A DNA stretch of 5,901 nt from the NCBI GenBank assembly GCA_946187475.1, contig CAMHRJ010000150.1, positions 1-5,901 of the forward strand. Direction: 5' to 3'. Origin of the DNA: an uncultured Clostridia bacterium (lineage in GTDB: Bacteria > Bacillota > Clostridia > Oscillospirales > Oscillospiraceae). A program made the translations under genes and the position numbers. A model generated the notes under the pieces. It was not told the origin of the DNA. It saw only the letters and a program-made list of their open reading frames with translations, and ran no database searches. Positions 5,322-5,901 of this stretch are shown one piece after another. Position 1 is the first letter of the stretch. Each line of letters begins with the position of its first letter.

Positions 5322-5613
5322 CGTGGTCCCCTTCATCATCGTTCTTTTTTTCCATGGAAGCGCCGATCACAGACCCCAGCAGCATCCCCAGCGAGAGCCC
5401 GAGGCCGATGTCCCGGTGCAGCGCCGTCGCTATGGCGGCGCCAAAGCACATACCGAGCGCCATGCCCTCGGAGCCGTAGTCGTCTTTCTTTTTCTGATGG
5501 TCTTTTTTGCCCTTTTTCCGCTTTGCCTCCCGCGCGAAAAACACGGCGAGCACAGCGCCCATAACAATCCACGGCAGGGCAGCGTTCAAAAAATCAAGAA
5601 TGTTGTTCATCAT
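5314..5613 (-). CDS. Small membrane protein with glycine-zipper-like hairpin (99 aa)
   Basis: The start is ATG at 5611-5613 with AAGGAG (5622-5627) 8 nt upstream; a second ATG follows directly. It begins 3 nt after the stop of the upstream gene and its ribosome binding site lies inside that gene, so the two are almost certainly co-translated in one operon. Residues 4-27 form a membrane helix (FLNAALPWIVMGAVLAVFF), then a very basic stretch (REAKRKKGKKDHQKKKDD, 28-45). A glycine-rich pair of hydrophobic segments follows (about 50-65 and 69-87) with spaced small residues (GMALGMCFGAA; GLGLSLGMLLGSVIGA), and an acidic tail with DDEGDHDD. The GxxxG-like spacing suggests packed helices in the membrane. 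I know similar uncharacterised proteins from Clostridia only by pattern, and no function can be assigned. Confidence 0.8.
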   Translation of the reverse strand: MMNNILDFLNAALPWIVMGAVLAVFFAREAKRKKGKKDHQKKKDDYGSEGMALGMCFGAAIATALHRDIGLGLSLGMLLGSVIGASMEKKNDDEGDHDD

Positions 5614-5616
5614 CCA

Positions 5617-5901
5617 TCACGCTCCTTGCGCAGTTTCTTTCTTATGATTGATGTGAATTCCGATATGGCCGATTCCCAGGATGACGCCCGCCGCAAACAG
5701 GATCGGATTTCTCCCATACACCGCTAGCAGCAAAACTGCCATTACCGGGAGCGTCGCCCCTGCCACCGGGATGCCCAGCAGACTGCTGTAGAAGTCCTCC
5801 ATGGTTTTCCCGCTGCGGAAATACCGAATCCAAAAAACTTCATAGAGCAGCATCAGCACGAAAGCGCCGAGCAGCCACAACAGCCGAAGATTCCAGCCCT
5901 G
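5617..5901 (-). CDS. Unknown membrane protein, C-terminal part (5' end outside window)
   Basis: The frame is open from the right edge (first codon at 5899-5901) to TGA at 5617-5619, giving 94 visible residues. The apparent TTG at 5880 is not needed as a start. Three hydrophobic segments are visible: about 5-20 (LRLLWLLGAFVLMLLY), 41-61 (LLGIPVAGATLPVMAVLLLAV) and 66-82 (PILFAAGVILGIGHIGI). Between the first two is an amphipathic stretch with EVFWIRYFRSGKTMEDFYSS. The C-terminus has three His residues in GHIGIHINHKKE (79, 83, 86), which could bind metal or simply lie at the membrane face. I do not recognise a named family. It is the first visible gene of the - strand operon that continues with the glycine-zipper-like protein. 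Confidence 0.82.
   Translation of the reverse strand, partial: QGWNLRLLWLLGAFVLMLLYEVFWIRYFRSGKTMEDFYSSLLGIPVAGATLPVMAVLLLAVYGRNPILFAAGVILGIGHIGIHINHKKETAQGA

Noticed and set aside
5245..5727. A 160-codon open frame on the + strand opposite the glycine-zipper-like gene
   Set aside because: It starts inside the palindrome without a ribosome binding site and gives no coherent protein. The - strand frames show membrane segments, ribosome binding sites and operon spacing.

Overview
The window is GC-rich and gene-dense, and it looks like the chromosome of a gut-type Firmicute. Oscillospiraceae or a related Eubacteriales family is my best guess. The basis is the FeoB tail followed by its small Cys-rich partner, a surface-anchored CotH protein with BIG2-type modules and a TPRTG sorting signal, and Gram-positive-type AGGAGG ribosome binding sites and intrinsic terminators. 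The family-level placement is inference only.

Left part (1-1542, + strand) is a metal-handling cluster. It holds the C-terminal third of the ferrous iron transporter FeoB (cut by the window edge), a 57-aa FeoB-associated Cys-rich membrane peptide, a 207-bp intergenic stretch with four consecutive perfect stem-loops, and a 129-aa membrane-anchored heavy-metal-associated (HMA) protein with a CxxC metal site. The HMA protein repeats the layout of the FeoB-associated peptide (N-terminal membrane helix, basic stretch, cysteines from residue 33) and adds a metallochaperone domain. The group probably takes up Fe(II) and handles thiol-bound metal at the membrane. An intrinsic terminator closes the cluster.

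Middle part (1543-4420, + strand) is a monocistronic unit with its own sigma-70/sigma-A-type promoter. It encodes a 914-aa secreted CotH-family protein: signal peptide, CotH kinase-like domain, one InlB/Listeria-Bacteroides-type repeat, two BIG2-like domains, an X2-like domain, a Ser/Thr/Gly linker and a TPRTG sortase signal with membrane tail. A perfect 13-bp bidirectional terminator separates it from the convergent gene to the right.

Right part (4425-5901) is all on the - strand. In transcription order it holds the C-terminal end of an unknown three-helix membrane protein (cut by the window edge), a 99-aa glycine-zipper-like membrane protein, a 21-codon ORF that overlaps it and may be the stump of a lost gene, a 19-bp perfect palindrome, an extended -10 promoter, and a 254-aa XRE-type regulator carrying a zinc ribbon. 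The palindrome next to the regulator's promoter is a candidate operator. No RNA genes, CRISPR arrays, insertion sequences or phage genes were recognised.
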